DNA from: Gnetum montanum | Lineage: Eukaryota; Streptophyta; Gnetopsida; Gnetales; Gnetaceae | Direction of reading: 5' to 3' | Assembly (NCBI GenBank): GCA_015680685.1 | Contig: MNCI01010839.1 | Location: 643,869-707,868 of the forward strand | Length of the DNA stretch: 64,000 bases | In this document: in pieces, positions 22,986 to 33,909 of the stretch | Position numbering within the stretch: position 1 is the stretch's first letter | How the letters are laid out: each line of letters starts with the position of its first letter | Notes under the pieces: generated by a model | Seen by the model: the letters and a program-made list of their open reading frames with translations, nothing else | Database searches by the model: none | What the model was told of the DNA's origin: nothing | Translations under genes and position numbers: made by a program

Positions 22986-23705
22986 TGATGGTGTTGGAGG
23001 AGGTAGCCTTAAGTCAGTTGATCTCCTCCATCAAGCTTTGTATTAGCTAGAATGCTTGATCCAAGCTTGGGGATGTGCCAGCCGATTGCATTGGCTAGGG
23101 TTGTGTTGGTTGGATAGCATGGGGTTGAATTATTGGTTGTGGAGTCTACCAGTTTAACGTCGTAGTAGACAAGTGTTGCCAGTTTTGCGTCATAGCGGAC
23201 GATTGCTTATGTAATGGCTGAGTGATGGGTGTGGTAATTGGAGTGGGCCACACATGGGTGGGTTGGATAGACACTGTAGACACCAATGAGACAAGTAGGA
23301 TGTAGGATGCCTGAGTTTTTAAGGGATGGGAGGTGGCCCCTGCATGAGCATAGTGTTGGGCAAATGCATTAGTTGCTTGCGAGGAAGGTTGAATTGGCAT
23401 GGTCACTATCTCGAAGGGGATGGGTGAACCAAACTGAGGAGGGGTTGTGCTAGGGAGTGGTTGTTGGAAGATGATGTGGAGGGGGCTCCATGCTCGAAGT
23501 GGACCTCAAACTCATCTTCCTCCTTCTGTGAGGCTTCCTTGTAGGTTGTACTTGCATCATGCTTGTTTGCACAGATGAGTTGGGACAACAACTGGTGGTA
23601 GGACTCCGTGAGTGGGATTATGTCAAATAAGGAAGGGTTATAGTCTTGTTCATTCTGGTGGACTCGTTCGTAGTCCTGTTTTGCCTCTAAATCAAGGTAA
23701 TTCAC
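22986..23705 (-). pseudogene. X gag N-terminal region
   Basis: Two open pieces (23406-23705 and 23146-23406) contain YDLEAKQDYERV-like and NPSLFDIIPLTESYHQLLSQL segments. They match the N-terminal protein of element Z at 52010-52190, where the parallel reads PSPYDIIPVSE and LVTQLLLQRR. Low-complexity serine, threonine and glutamine sequence follows. The function is unknown beyond being the N-terminal part of Gag. Confidence 0.55.
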
Positions 23706-23859
23706 TGGTAGCCCTGCTTGGATTTTGGCACAAACAAAATTGTATTGTTCGTGGCTTAGTGTGGCTCACTTTGGCTAGATTGTGGTATCAAATGTGTTAA
23801 ATATTGATGTGGAAGGTTGATTTGGATTCATATTCATAGATCAGGTTGTGAGAGTTGCT

Positions 23860-24060
23860 AGTTGCAGAAAATGGCTAACTCTGAAAGTAGCAAAAAAATG
23901 ACTAAGTCTATCAGTAGCAAGGAAATGGCCAAGTATAGAAATATAGAAAATGGCTAAGTGTAACAATGCAGGAAAAAAATGATAAGTATGAAAATGCAGA
24001 AAAAATGCTAAGTATGAAAAAGCAGAACAAATGCTGAGTATGACAACTACTAAAAATGGC
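23860..24060. repeat. Tandem AAATGGCTAAGTATG repeat
   Basis: About eight degenerate units of 25-33 bases read GCAGAAAAAATGCTAAGTAT or a variant. They lie between gag and the leader repeats of X. Confidence 0.7.
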
Positions 24061-24061
24061 C

Positions 24062-24395
24062 AACTTTGGTGTAGCGTAATAGGGTGTTACACTGCATAAC
24101 AGTGTGTAACAACGTGTAACAGGGTGTTATGTAGCATAATAGCACATAACAATGCATACCAAGGTGTTACGTAGTGTAATAACATGTAACAGTGTGTAAC
24201 AGGGTGTTATGCAGCATAACAGCATGTAACAGGGTGTTACGCTATGCTACGCTATGCTACGCTATGCAGCGTAACATGGTGTTACGCTACGCTACGCTAT
24301 GTAGTGTAATAGGGTATTACGTAGCGTAACAATGCGTAACAGTGCGTAACACAGTGTAACAACACGTAACAGGGTGTTATGCTACGCTACGCTAT
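24062..24395. repeat. X leader repeat tract (GTAACAGGGTGTTACGC)
   Basis: The same near-palindromic units as in the LTRs occupy the untranslated leader immediately after the primer site. A transcript would carry them twice at its 5' end. Confidence 0.8.
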
Positions 24396-24405
24396 GTAGG
24401 GATAT

Positions 24406-24422
24406 CCCTACTTCTAGTGCCA
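24406..24422 (-). promoter_or_regulatory. Primer binding site of X, tRNA-Asn
   Basis: The minus strand reads TGGCACTAGAAGTAGGG. Plant tRNA-Asn complement is TGGCGCTAGAAGGAGGG, two bases different. Y and Z have the same class of site. Confidence 0.8.
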
Positions 24423-24428
24423 AAAATC

Positions 24429-25645
24429 TGTGAGAGGTTGTCGGGTGAATAGTTTAACCACGAATCTGTGAGAGGGCCATGTTGGAGAGAAACGGAAGCA
24501 GGGTGCCATGGATGGTCTGGTTGATTAGACATGGACTTAACTAGTGTACAATAACCCTTTTGCAAACAATGATTTTAAATGGAACACCTAGTGGTAAAAT
24601 AAAAGAAAATGTAATGTGCAAAGTAGTAGAAACGTGTTAAAACACATAATGGGATAGTGGACACGATTGAACGCTTGACAATGCCTAAAAATAAATGCTG
24701 TAATCAGACAAAAAGAGAGTTTGAATAGGAAGATGCACTGTCCCAAAAAAGGGGTACAGATATACAGAGTGTACAATAGTCACAGTAGGAGCACAATCAC
24801 AACCTCGGTGGTGTTGAGCTTTGAAATCTGGTGCTCACTGTGATAAGCTGTGCCTATTGGGTCGGTAGTCATGGTGTATTGTGCGATGTTCCATTGGGCT
24901 ATAATGGGGCTATAGTGTACTGTGCGGTGTAGTTGTGCCTCTCTGTCGGTGTGGTGTGCTTTGGGTCTCGTTCGCCCATGGAGCTAAGTGCCAAGATGCC
25001 AAAACACTAAATGCCGAAATGGAAGTGTCAACTACCTTGCTAGTGAATAAATGGAAGCCTGCCCGTTCTCCTTTTTCTTTTTTCAAAAGAGGACATAGAG
25101 ATATTTATAGGGCTAGGGTTAGCCCAAATGCGGATTAGGTGCCACATGGTAGTGCGGTGGGTGGGACCATGTTGTCTGCTATGCTCATCCTGTGTTACGC
25201 ATGGGACACAGGATGCTGGTTGCTACTGTCTACTGTGTTCGTCCCGTGTTATGCATGGAACATGGGACACTGGCTGTAATGCTAAACATGGTGCTACACA
25301 GCGTGACAGGGTGCTACACAGCACAGCGTAATAGGGTGTTACATAACAGGGTGCAGCGTAATAGTGCGTAACAAGGTGTTGCATAGTGTAACAATGCGTA
25401 ACAGTGTGTAACAAGGTGTTATGCTACGCTACGCTATGTAGCATAACAATGTGCTATGCTACACTATGCTACCTAGCGTAATAGCGTGTAACAGGGTGTT
25501 ACGCTATGCTACGCTATGCAGCATAACAGTGTGCTACACTACACTACACTACACAGTGTAATAGGGTGTTGAAAGTGCCATCGTTTTAACACTTAGCCAT
25601 ATTTACAGTCGCGATGTCAGGACCTAAAATTTTATGATGTTTTCA
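24429..25645 (-). mobile_element. 5' LTR of X
   Basis: It starts on the minus strand TGAAAACATCATAAAATTTT, aligns with the left LTR, and lacks about 35 bases at its U5 end beside the primer site. A repeat tract occupies 25280-25570. The next five bases, TCGCT, are the right-hand target duplication. Confidence 0.85.
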
Positions 25646-25650
25646 TCGCT

Positions 25651-26995
25651 AACCATCTCTCTCACTTAAGATGGGATAATGAAGAGGAGGAGAGCCAGCG
25701 CTTTGATCAGTTTTCAGACGAAATCCTCTTTACAATGGTAAGAAATGAACAAACACCCATAGAAACGACATGGTACAATGACATCCTCACCTATCTTCTC
25801 ACTCAAAAGATGCCATATGATCTTGACTTCAAAAAGAACCAACAATTTCTTCATCAGGTTAAATACTTTATTGAAATTAATGGACACCTCTACAAGGTGT
25901 GTGCAAATGGCCTGATTCATTGGTGTGTCCCTAACGAAGATCAACTACGCATTCTCTAAGATGCTCATGAAGGGCCTTGCAAAGGCCACTATGTAGGAAG
26001 ACACATGACCATAAAAATCTTGATGGTAGGATACTATTGGCCTACAATGTTTAAGGATTCCCATCAATTTGTGTGATCTTTTGAATGTTGTTAATGAGAT
26101 AGGGGGATGACTACTCACATGGAAGTTCCTCAACAATGGATTCAACCATTGGAACCTTTTGACATATGAGGCATTGACTTCATGGGTCCCATCACATCCA
26201 TGTCCAATGAAAAGGCATATATTATTGTAGTAGTTGACTACTACACAAAATGGGTAGAAGCAGTAGTCATTACTAATTATACATCATCCATTACTGCTAG
26301 ATTTATACAACAAAATATTGTAAATAGGTTTGGGGTGCCACGTTTACTAATTTTTGACAATGGAACTCATTTCACAAGTGCCACTTTTAGAAAGGTAATG
26401 CAACGCTTGGGGGTTGAACATAAATTAACAACATCCTACCATCCCCAATCCAATGGTCAAGCAGAGGTAACTAATCGAGAGATCACAAAAATACTAAATA
26501 AACTATTAGCAAATATAAGAAAGATTGGAGTACAAAACTTAACAATGCCCTCTAAGCTTACAGTTCAACATGGAAACTTCCTATTGGCTACTCTCCCTAT
26601 GAGTTAGTGTATGGAAAACTTCCAACACTCACAATCCAATCCAAGCTTCATATAGTCTCAACAACCTATGACTTGGATCTTGACCTAAGTCTAGCTTGGA
26701 AAGAAAGATTGATCAACCTAAATGTGCTAGATGAAAATTGATTGGTGGCCCTATCTTTGACTGAGGTGCACAAGGCATTCAAAAAGAAATGTCATGACCT
26801 CAGAATCAAAAAAGTAAAATTTCAACCAAGAGATAAAGTTCTCTATTGGAACTCCGCACATGTATCTTAGAAAGAAAAATTCCAAACATTGTGGGAGGGA
26901 CCTTATATAATTGATCAAACCTTTCCCTCTGGGGCCATGTTGATCTACAAGACTAAAAGCCCAAATAAAAAGTAGTTGGTCAACATCCAATAAGT
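25651..26995 (+). pseudogene. pol: E1 integrase (after X insertion)
   Basis: The frame resumes with NHLSHLRWD and runs through a histidine-cysteine zinc region (DAHEGPCKGHYVGR, then SFECC). The catalytic core has GIDFMGP, FDNGTHFTSATF and NGQAEVTNREI, which supply the D, D and E residues. The C-terminal part reads HDLRIKKVKF, the usual start of the last integrase domain. Stops at 25960, 26070-26100 and 26168 and a shift near 26590 break it. Integrase would insert the cDNA into the nuclear genome. Confidence 0.8.
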
Positions 26996-28616
26996 AAAAT
27001 CTTTTCTTGAACCAAAATAGTCTAGTGCAACTACCACCTCAACAAATGGACAACCATGTTCCATTTTTTAGATCTTCTCCTTCCAACTCAGTTGTGGGGG
27101 AGATGGCCATCAGTGCTAACAATCCATATGGCTTCTTATTTTTTCTACTTTTTTGTTTTCCACATTTTTATGATTTTACAAGTTATTTATTTTACAAATT
27201 TTTGATGTTTAGATTTTTCTAATTTACACCATTATTAGTACCTTTGAACCTTTTTTGATTATTTTACATTTTCTAATATATTTTACTTTATTTTTTTGTT
27301 CAAGTGTGATATTTCCTCATTTTTACTAATAAAATTGCTTTATTACCATAGGACACAGTGTCACTATTGCTATTTACTAATGATGGTTTGTGCTTAATGC
27401 TGTGATTATCAATGTCTAGTTTCTATTTTTAAATTCTGATGTCTGATGACTTTGGCATGGTTTATTTATCATGGAATAGGTAGTGAGTCCACATCATCCT
27501 CCCACTCAATAAACTCTATGGTTTTCCTTATTTTAGGAATTTGAGGTCCCTTTTATTAAAGCAACCTTTAATCAATTGGTCACCTTGGTAGTTCTAGAAT
27601 TAGGAAGGACTCAAAGGTTTGTAAAGGGTGTGTCTTCAAGGGGACTCAATACTCTTTGTTCTCTTCTACTTGCTTGAGTGCTTGAGTGTTTTTCATGGAC
27701 TTCTTACCATTCCATTTCAACCACTAATAGGAAGTCAAATAAGTCTTTGCATGGTTGTGTTCCCAGCCAAAAATTCAAAAGAAAAATGATGGGAATTCAA
27801 AGCACATCCTTTGAACAAATAATTGGGCTACAAGCATTGGCTATGGGACTAGAAAGGCATGCACCCATGCTTGAAAGTCCCCTTTAACTAAGGCCCTCTC
27901 TCACTTCCTACTTCTCTCTTTTCTTCTCTTTATGGAATGATGGTTGTCTTGTCAAAGCACTCTCATGTCTTGTGTGGGTAGATCGGTCTTAGGGTGGTGA
28001 TTGAAGTCATTGAAAGCAGATGGTTTTGGTCTGGACTGAAGATGGATCTTCTCAGGTCATTTTTAAACACAAATTTCACAAGGGACTTTTTATGACCTCA
28101 ATTTGAAATTCCATTCCACCCTCTCCATCATCCTATATGCTACCATAACTCACCTTAGTGTAGGTTCTATGTTATGCTCTATGTCTTGGTTTGATGTATT
28201 TGAATTCTTAGATAGATTCTTTTTGGTTGATCCTTAACTTTTTATGATCATTAATCAACTGTGGGTCCCATGGACTCCTTAGTTGAGCTAATGCAAGGGC
28301 AGCAAGGGCATGAGCCTACTATGGGGAGGATGCACTTTCATAGCTCTTGGTTTTGTTAGTTAAGGTTCCTTACCTTTGACATTACCACAATATTATCTTT
28401 CGCATATTCCAATATGTATTCCAATTAGTGCTCCTTAATCTTTTATTTCATTCATCCCTTGAATCATTTTTCTCCATTTTTTCAAATTTATGAGCTCCAA
28501 TGGCCTCTTCTTATATTTTCATACTATTCTTGGCCTTTTAAGCTTTCATTTGATCCTAATTTCATTCAAAAATGTCTTATATTTTACAAGTTTGAGCAAA
28601 GTCAATGGTCATTTAT
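26996..28616 (+). other. E1 post-integrase non-coding region
   Basis: The first 120 bases are the end of pol (proline, serine and threonine rich). The rest is T-rich, with no frame or motif that I can support. Confidence 0.4.
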
Positions 28617-29160
28617 GGTGGTCAATAGTTGCATTGATGAGGCCTCATTGATGCAGCTGACAACATTAACAAGGCCTTGTCGACATAGTGCATAAATCCT
28701 ATATATACCACTATGAAATTAGAAATTTTTATCATTTTCCTCATAACACATGAGGAGTTTTTGTGATTTTTTAGAGCCCAAAAACTTCTAGCACCCATAA
28801 CGTCCCAACTGTTTGTCCTAATCACTCTGTTTCTTGATCTTGCACTTATCGGAGGTAAGCTCTTTATCGTGGGGGCCGTAAAACTTAGGGTTTTTGATGA
28901 AATTTTTTGAAAATTTTTCTAACTCTCCCAAAGGATTAATAAACTTAAAAATATACAAGTATTAATTTTTTTGAGAGTCAACCCTTTCAACAACATCTAG
29001 GATGATTTATTAATAATAACACATAAATAAAATAATGATTGGAGTAACTAAAACAACCATAATCATAACTTAGCCAAGTGTAACTATCCTTAAGAGATAA
29101 AGGTATCCCAATTATTTCATGTTACACAACGATTGCTAACCCATGATCTCATTGTGATTA
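28617..29160 (+). repeat. LTR-like fragment inside E1 with inverted GGCC repeats
   Basis: TTGCATTGATGAGGCCTCATTG and AAGGCCTTGTCGAC words followed by TATATATA (28698-28705) resemble the U3-TATA section of the E1 LTR. The downstream 450 bases do not align with it. It may be the start of a related LTR or a regulatory segment ahead of the env-position ORF that begins at 29164. Confidence 0.4.
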
Positions 29161-29163
29161 CAG

Positions 29164-32055
29164 ATGGCACCAAAACCAAAACACCTATAGGAAGGAGAAC
29201 CCTTTCAACCAAGGGAGAAGTAGCCTAGAGCTAGAAGGGGCCAACAAGAACAATCCCAAGAATCACTAGAGGCAACCCATGTAATGGGACCTCTTCGTGA
29301 GGAGTCCAACGTGGAATCTATTTGACAGATTCCAAAATAAGAAGTTCCCACTAAGTAATCATAGTGATGAGAAGTGCCAAGACCCATGCCAAGGCTTGAA
29401 GTCACTTTGACTCAAGCCTAGTTTAACATGATTAGGTCTCAAGAGATTCAACGATCAGTTCTTCAAGAAATGAACTTTGGACCATTCCTAGAAAAAGCTC
29501 TAGCAAAAGTCAAAACACAACTACAACCTCTTCCGTATGGCCAATCATCACATCTAGTGGGAAATGGTGCATGCGAGAGACATATCTCTTTTGGAATAAT
29601 AGAAGGCTAGGGTCCATAGTCAAAATTAAGGAAATTCAGGTATCCTACTTAGCCAAAGCCATGGCATAGGCATGGGTGTTGCTTGACATTGGAACATAGT
29701 TGGTGGAGTTATCAATGAAAGGTGACCCTAAGGAAAAAAGGAAGTGGACTCAATGGTGCTATGGGGTTGACCGTAAGGAGTACAGTGCACTCACACCGAT
29801 GGAACACATCTATTTCAAAATTGTAGCCTATCACCTCAATCCAATGTTGAGGCCTAGCAAGGTGACCACCTTCTCTGCCTATGCATGTGCTACTCTAAGA
29901 GGAAAATTTCATATGAACCTTCCATAACTCATCTACTTAGAGATTGAAAAGCATTTAAAGAAAACAAACATGGAAGGAAAACCCTGCACTTTCTGTGCCT
30001 CATCTAAAAATTTTGCAAAAGGGCAAGAATTGTCCTCTATTCCAATGATATAATTAGGCATGCTGCTTTGGCCTCATGGCCTGAGATTATGAAAGAAAAG
30101 ATACCAAAAATAACTCAAGAAGAGGAGCAACCACAACCACCACCACCCACTCAAGAAAAGATGCCAGAAGCCCATGAAACCATTGAGCGCTTGCACAAAA
30201 TTTGGGAATATTTCTTGAGTGAGGAAGAGTAGTGTGTAGGGATAAGTGGTGTGGATGTATCTATGTATAGACTAGCAATGAGTCACCTTAATGAGGTGGC
30301 TCGAACAATTAGCTAGATGGAAAGGGGTGGACCAATTTTCTTTGTCCAACAAATGTAGTTGCCCATGAGGTTAGTTCCCAATGCTCGAGAGGTAACGATG
30401 TCCTTATCACAACACCATTTATTCCCAGAAATCTTTGGGAATGCTACCACTTTCCTAGTGTGATTGGAGGAAGGTGAAGGAGCAACTATCTTGGTGGTGT
30501 AGCACCAAGGGTAGTTAATGGTGGCTAAGGTAGTTGTTGATCATGTTGTTGAAACACTAAATGCACTTGTGACATCTATAGTAGACGTATCTATACTTTG
30601 AGATGTGCAGACATTCACAGGCACAGTTAGCAAGAAGTTGAATGTAGCTTAGCATGAAGAATTGCTGGATTGACTGGTGGGGATTGGACAACCAATTCTA
30701 GATATCTTTGACTTTTTAAAAAACATCACCGCAACCTAGTCAAAGCTATTGGACAAAAGGGGCAAGTGCATCATACTAGAGGGGCAACTCAAAATGGCTC
30801 AAGCACAAAAGCAATGCTTGGTTGTGGAGGTTGCTAAATTACGTGCCTTCCTTGCTAATCCTACAATCCTTAGCCCAAAAACAACCAATGATGAAGCTTT
30901 CCAATAGCTTCAAGAATGACTTCTAAAGGTTGAGGAAGAGGTAGTAATGACCATCTTTAACCAATCCATAGTAGAGATAAAGAAATATTTAATTTAGAAG
31001 GAGTTAGCTTAGATTCACCAGGGGAATGAGGCTCTAACCACATAGAACCATTACCTACATAACATTGATGCCCAAAAGGAACAAATGCAAGAATTTATTC
31101 ATCAACAATAGGATCATCTTGCTAGGGTGAACACTGAGTTAAGGAGATTGGCATGGAGAATCAAAATTTTTCAATGGAGGAAGTTTGAGCCTTACACCAG
31201 AAATCTATTATCAAAATTGCCACTTGGAAGAATGAAGCCTTAATGTTTGAAAGAGTTAAGGATCACTATAGAGACCACATCCAAATGGTGAAGGCAAAAA
31301 TCCAAATGGTGAAGGCATGTAAAAGGAAGTAAAGAAAAAGTACATCCAAATGGTAAAGGCAAAAATAGATGAAGCCCTCTAGCAACTCCAACAGGGAAAA
31401 TAATTTTAGTAGCCCATTGTTGATGGGATTGATGCCTACAATAAAGCAAAGATCTACCTAAAGGAGTTGCAAATAGAAGAAATGATAGAGTACATGGAGT
31501 TGGCCAATCTCCACTATGCAAACTTGGCTATGTTGACTATCAAATGGTTGTTTTCAGAGTTAGAGAAACAAGTGGCTAGCTCATAGTTGCTATACAAGGT
31601 AGAGTTCAAGCACCATAATGACACCAAGTAGAAGCTTGAGACTACAAATGCTAAAATTAAAGTTCTTAGAGCACAATTCACAGATCAACTATCAATTGTT
31701 GAGAACATAGCCAAAAGGATGAATGATTACTAGGAGTTGAAGGATACAATTGGAGCATTTGACATTGAATACAAATAGTTTTTTGCTTAGATTATTAATG
31801 CAAAGGAGCTATTTCTAGCAATCCTATGTCCCTTGGATGTGCCCATTCCGACCCACATTGGTGAAGTTGCGTGGATGGTGCATGATCCCAGAAGTAAGAA
31901 GGAGAAAATGAAAGCACTACTAGATGCTTTCCACCTCCCACCAGAAGTTGTAGCAGCAGCAAGACAACCATAGCCACCTCGATTGTCACCCATGTGTGAA
32001 GCCAGTGAAGGTCCCTCAAAACCTCAAGAACCACCGCTGCCTAGGACTATTTGAT
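29164..32055 (+). pseudogene. Env-position ORF of E1, decayed
   Basis: A long protein of about 960 codons can be followed across frames between integrase and PPT. Residues near 29790-29930 read MEHIYFKIVAYHLNPMLRPS and then ATLRGKFHMNL. This resembles the plant-transposon domain found in Athila-type third ORFs, where a helical stretch is followed by 'R..lL..I..G..iNv'. After a proline/glutamine linker the second half (about 30600-31790) is helical with coiled-coil character (EMIEYMELANLHYANLAML). The last part (PTHIGEVAWMVHDPRSKK) also occurs at 1960-2130. No signal peptide or membrane helix is evident, so I do not call it an envelope. Confidence 0.6.
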
Positions 32056-32283
32056 CTTCTCCATCCAACTTCATACCATTAAGGAATGTGCTATGCAATT
32101 TTGAAGAGTCATGTCATGGTGTTCAATTTTGTGTCCTAAATGCCACCATTTTTGTAATGTGTTGATCCATACACTCGAGCACTTCATTTTTTGTCAAGTT
32201 AGTCTCTTTTGTTTGTGAAAGGTTAGTCAATAATCCCATACCTTTCCAATTTTGTAAAGAACTTGAGGATGGGTTTTTATTCA

Positions 32284-32295
32284 GTCGTGGGGGTA
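32284..32295 (+). promoter_or_regulatory. Polypurine tract of E1
   Basis: GTCGTGGGGGTA directly precedes the right LTR. The truncated copy at 2430-2440 has TGTTGGGGTA in the same place. Confidence 0.65.
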
Positions 32296-33204
32296 TGATG
32301 AGTCACAGTTTTGTCAGCTACATCAATGCGGCCTCATCAATGAGGCCTTGTCGATGCATTATATCATTTATTGATGAGGCCTTGTTGATACAATGTCTAA
32401 TTTTTGGCTATAAATACACACCTACTAACTACATTTATGGCATTGATATTTTAGTAGTAGTGAAGCCCTTGCAGTTTGTTCATTTGAGAGTTAGAATTTT
32501 TCTCTCAAGGGCCTGTAGTAGGAGTCATTGAGTGTATGGATCTTTATTGGAGCATTGTTGTACCTAAGCATGATAGTGTATGTGCCAATAAAGATGAACT
32601 TTATGATAAACCTTGTAGCATTCTAGATAGATTAAATATTTTATTTATTCATTTAATGTTTTTAATTATTTATTAAATGTTTTCAATTATTTATTAAATG
32701 TTTTCTAGAAATTAAGTTAATGAATCAATTAAGGAAGATAGATTAAACACATAAGTATGACTGCTTCAAGTGTAAAATGTATTTGCTTGGTAATCCCAAC
32801 AGTGTTATTGCTTGGTACATCTAGTAGCATAGTGCTTGGTAATTGAGTAGTGGATATGTGGGTTCAAGATGTGTATGGAAAGTGGGACCGAATGCTTATG
32901 TTAGGAGTAGTTAGACACTAGTTAATTAGTTAATTTAAATTAATTAATCCAATTACTTTTATCTCCCTTTGAACACCAAACCATAAAATATAAAATGATA
33001 AATATCAGATGCCTTAATTACACTTAACCATACTAGTGTACATCATAAGTGTACTTGGGAAGACAACAATTGACCTTAAGGAAAACATTCATTTCCTAGA
33101 AGATTAGTGCACTAGAAACTACAAAGTCTGTAGAATTTGACTGAATCATGCGTGAATGCTTGTGATTCATATGGTTGGATGTAGGGGTACCTCGCCGCTC
33201 ATCA
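32296..33204 (+). mobile_element. 3' LTR of E1
   Basis: It begins TGATGAG and ends CTCATCA. A TATA box (TATAAATA) is at 32410-32417. The upstream inverted repeats (AATGAGGCCTTGTCGATGC and its partner TGATGAGGCCTTGTTGATAC) correspond to those of the left LTR with changes. Confidence 0.85.
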
Positions 33205-33209
33205 CAAGG
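33205..33209 (+). repeat. Target-site duplication of E1, right copy (CAAGG)
   Basis: It is identical to 6463-6467. Confidence 0.85.
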
Positions 33210-33900
33210 TAACAATGTTTTCATATATTAATTTCCAAAGACAAGAAAACATAAGTGGTAATATATTAACATGAGATCAATAGTATATAGGATAAAAATA
33301 AAGGAATCAATAAGTTTCTTTGATATCATACCCTTATCCAAACTTTTTGGTCCATCATCCTTCTTTTAAGACTAATGATCATGATCTTTTTTTAGTTTAA
33401 ATATGATGGGAATCATATTATTCCCATGGTAAAGACCTCTTATTACTAGAAATGAGAGAATGGATGATGTGGTCTCACTATATGTACAATTATTTCTTTA
33501 ACAATTTGATAACATAAAATAAAATCACACAAATGGAGTTGTATCCTACATATGGTTAATAGTTTTATTAGTAACAACAAGAAAAGCATGCACATGTGAT
33601 GAAGTTATTAACTTGAAGAATGGAAAAGTATATAAATAATTAAAGATATTTATAAAAAAGAAAAATATACTAAGAATGAAAAATCTCAAATAATTAGATA
33701 TATCAAAGAATTGAAAGACATTAAATAAGTGGAGAATTGATACAAAATTGTAAAGAATATCAATAAATTATAAAATAAAAAAGATAAAAGAAATAATGAT
33801 GATCACAAGTCCTAAGTAAGATGATGATCCCTCCCATGATTGAAGTCCATGGTAAAGACATGAAAAATTAACAAAGCGTAGATAGTGATGGATGAATATT
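33210..33900. other. Unassigned AT-rich DNA right of E1
   Basis: I see no gene or element. It is the continuation of the DNA into which E1 inserted. Confidence 0.4.
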
Positions 33901-33909
33901 ATGGGGTAT

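Larger units (their letters stand above)
12165..25645 (-). mobile_element. Element X: Tat-like gag-protease retrotransposon
   Basis: X reads on the minus strand: 5' LTR (24429-25645), tRNA-Asn primer site, leader repeats, gag, protease, spacer, PPT and 3' LTR (12165-13458). Near-identical 4-5-base flanks (TTGCT left, TCGCT right) mark the insertion, and removing X restores the host RNase H-integrase frame. No RT, RNase H or integrase of Tat type occurs inside. The only RT present belongs to the pararetrovirus inserted in its spacer. X is therefore either a non-autonomous family or an internally deleted copy. Confidence 0.8.
6468..33204 (+). mobile_element. Element E1: complete, decayed Athila-like Ty3/gypsy retrotransposon
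   Basis: The layout on the plus strand is LTR, tRNA-Asp-type primer site, gag, protease, RT, RNase H, integrase, a long env-position ORF, PPT and LTR, bounded by CAAGG duplications. Removing the 13.5-kb insertion at 12165-25645 leaves about 13.25 kb, near the usual Athila size. Every domain carries stops or frameshifts. The DNA is AT-rich and poor in CpG, as expected after long methylation decay. The two LTRs differ by many substitutions and small indels. Confidence 0.85.

Noticed and set aside
29164-32055. Envelope glycoprotein call for the E1 third ORF
   Set aside because: I see no signal peptide, transmembrane helix or fusion-like segment. Position alone is not enough.
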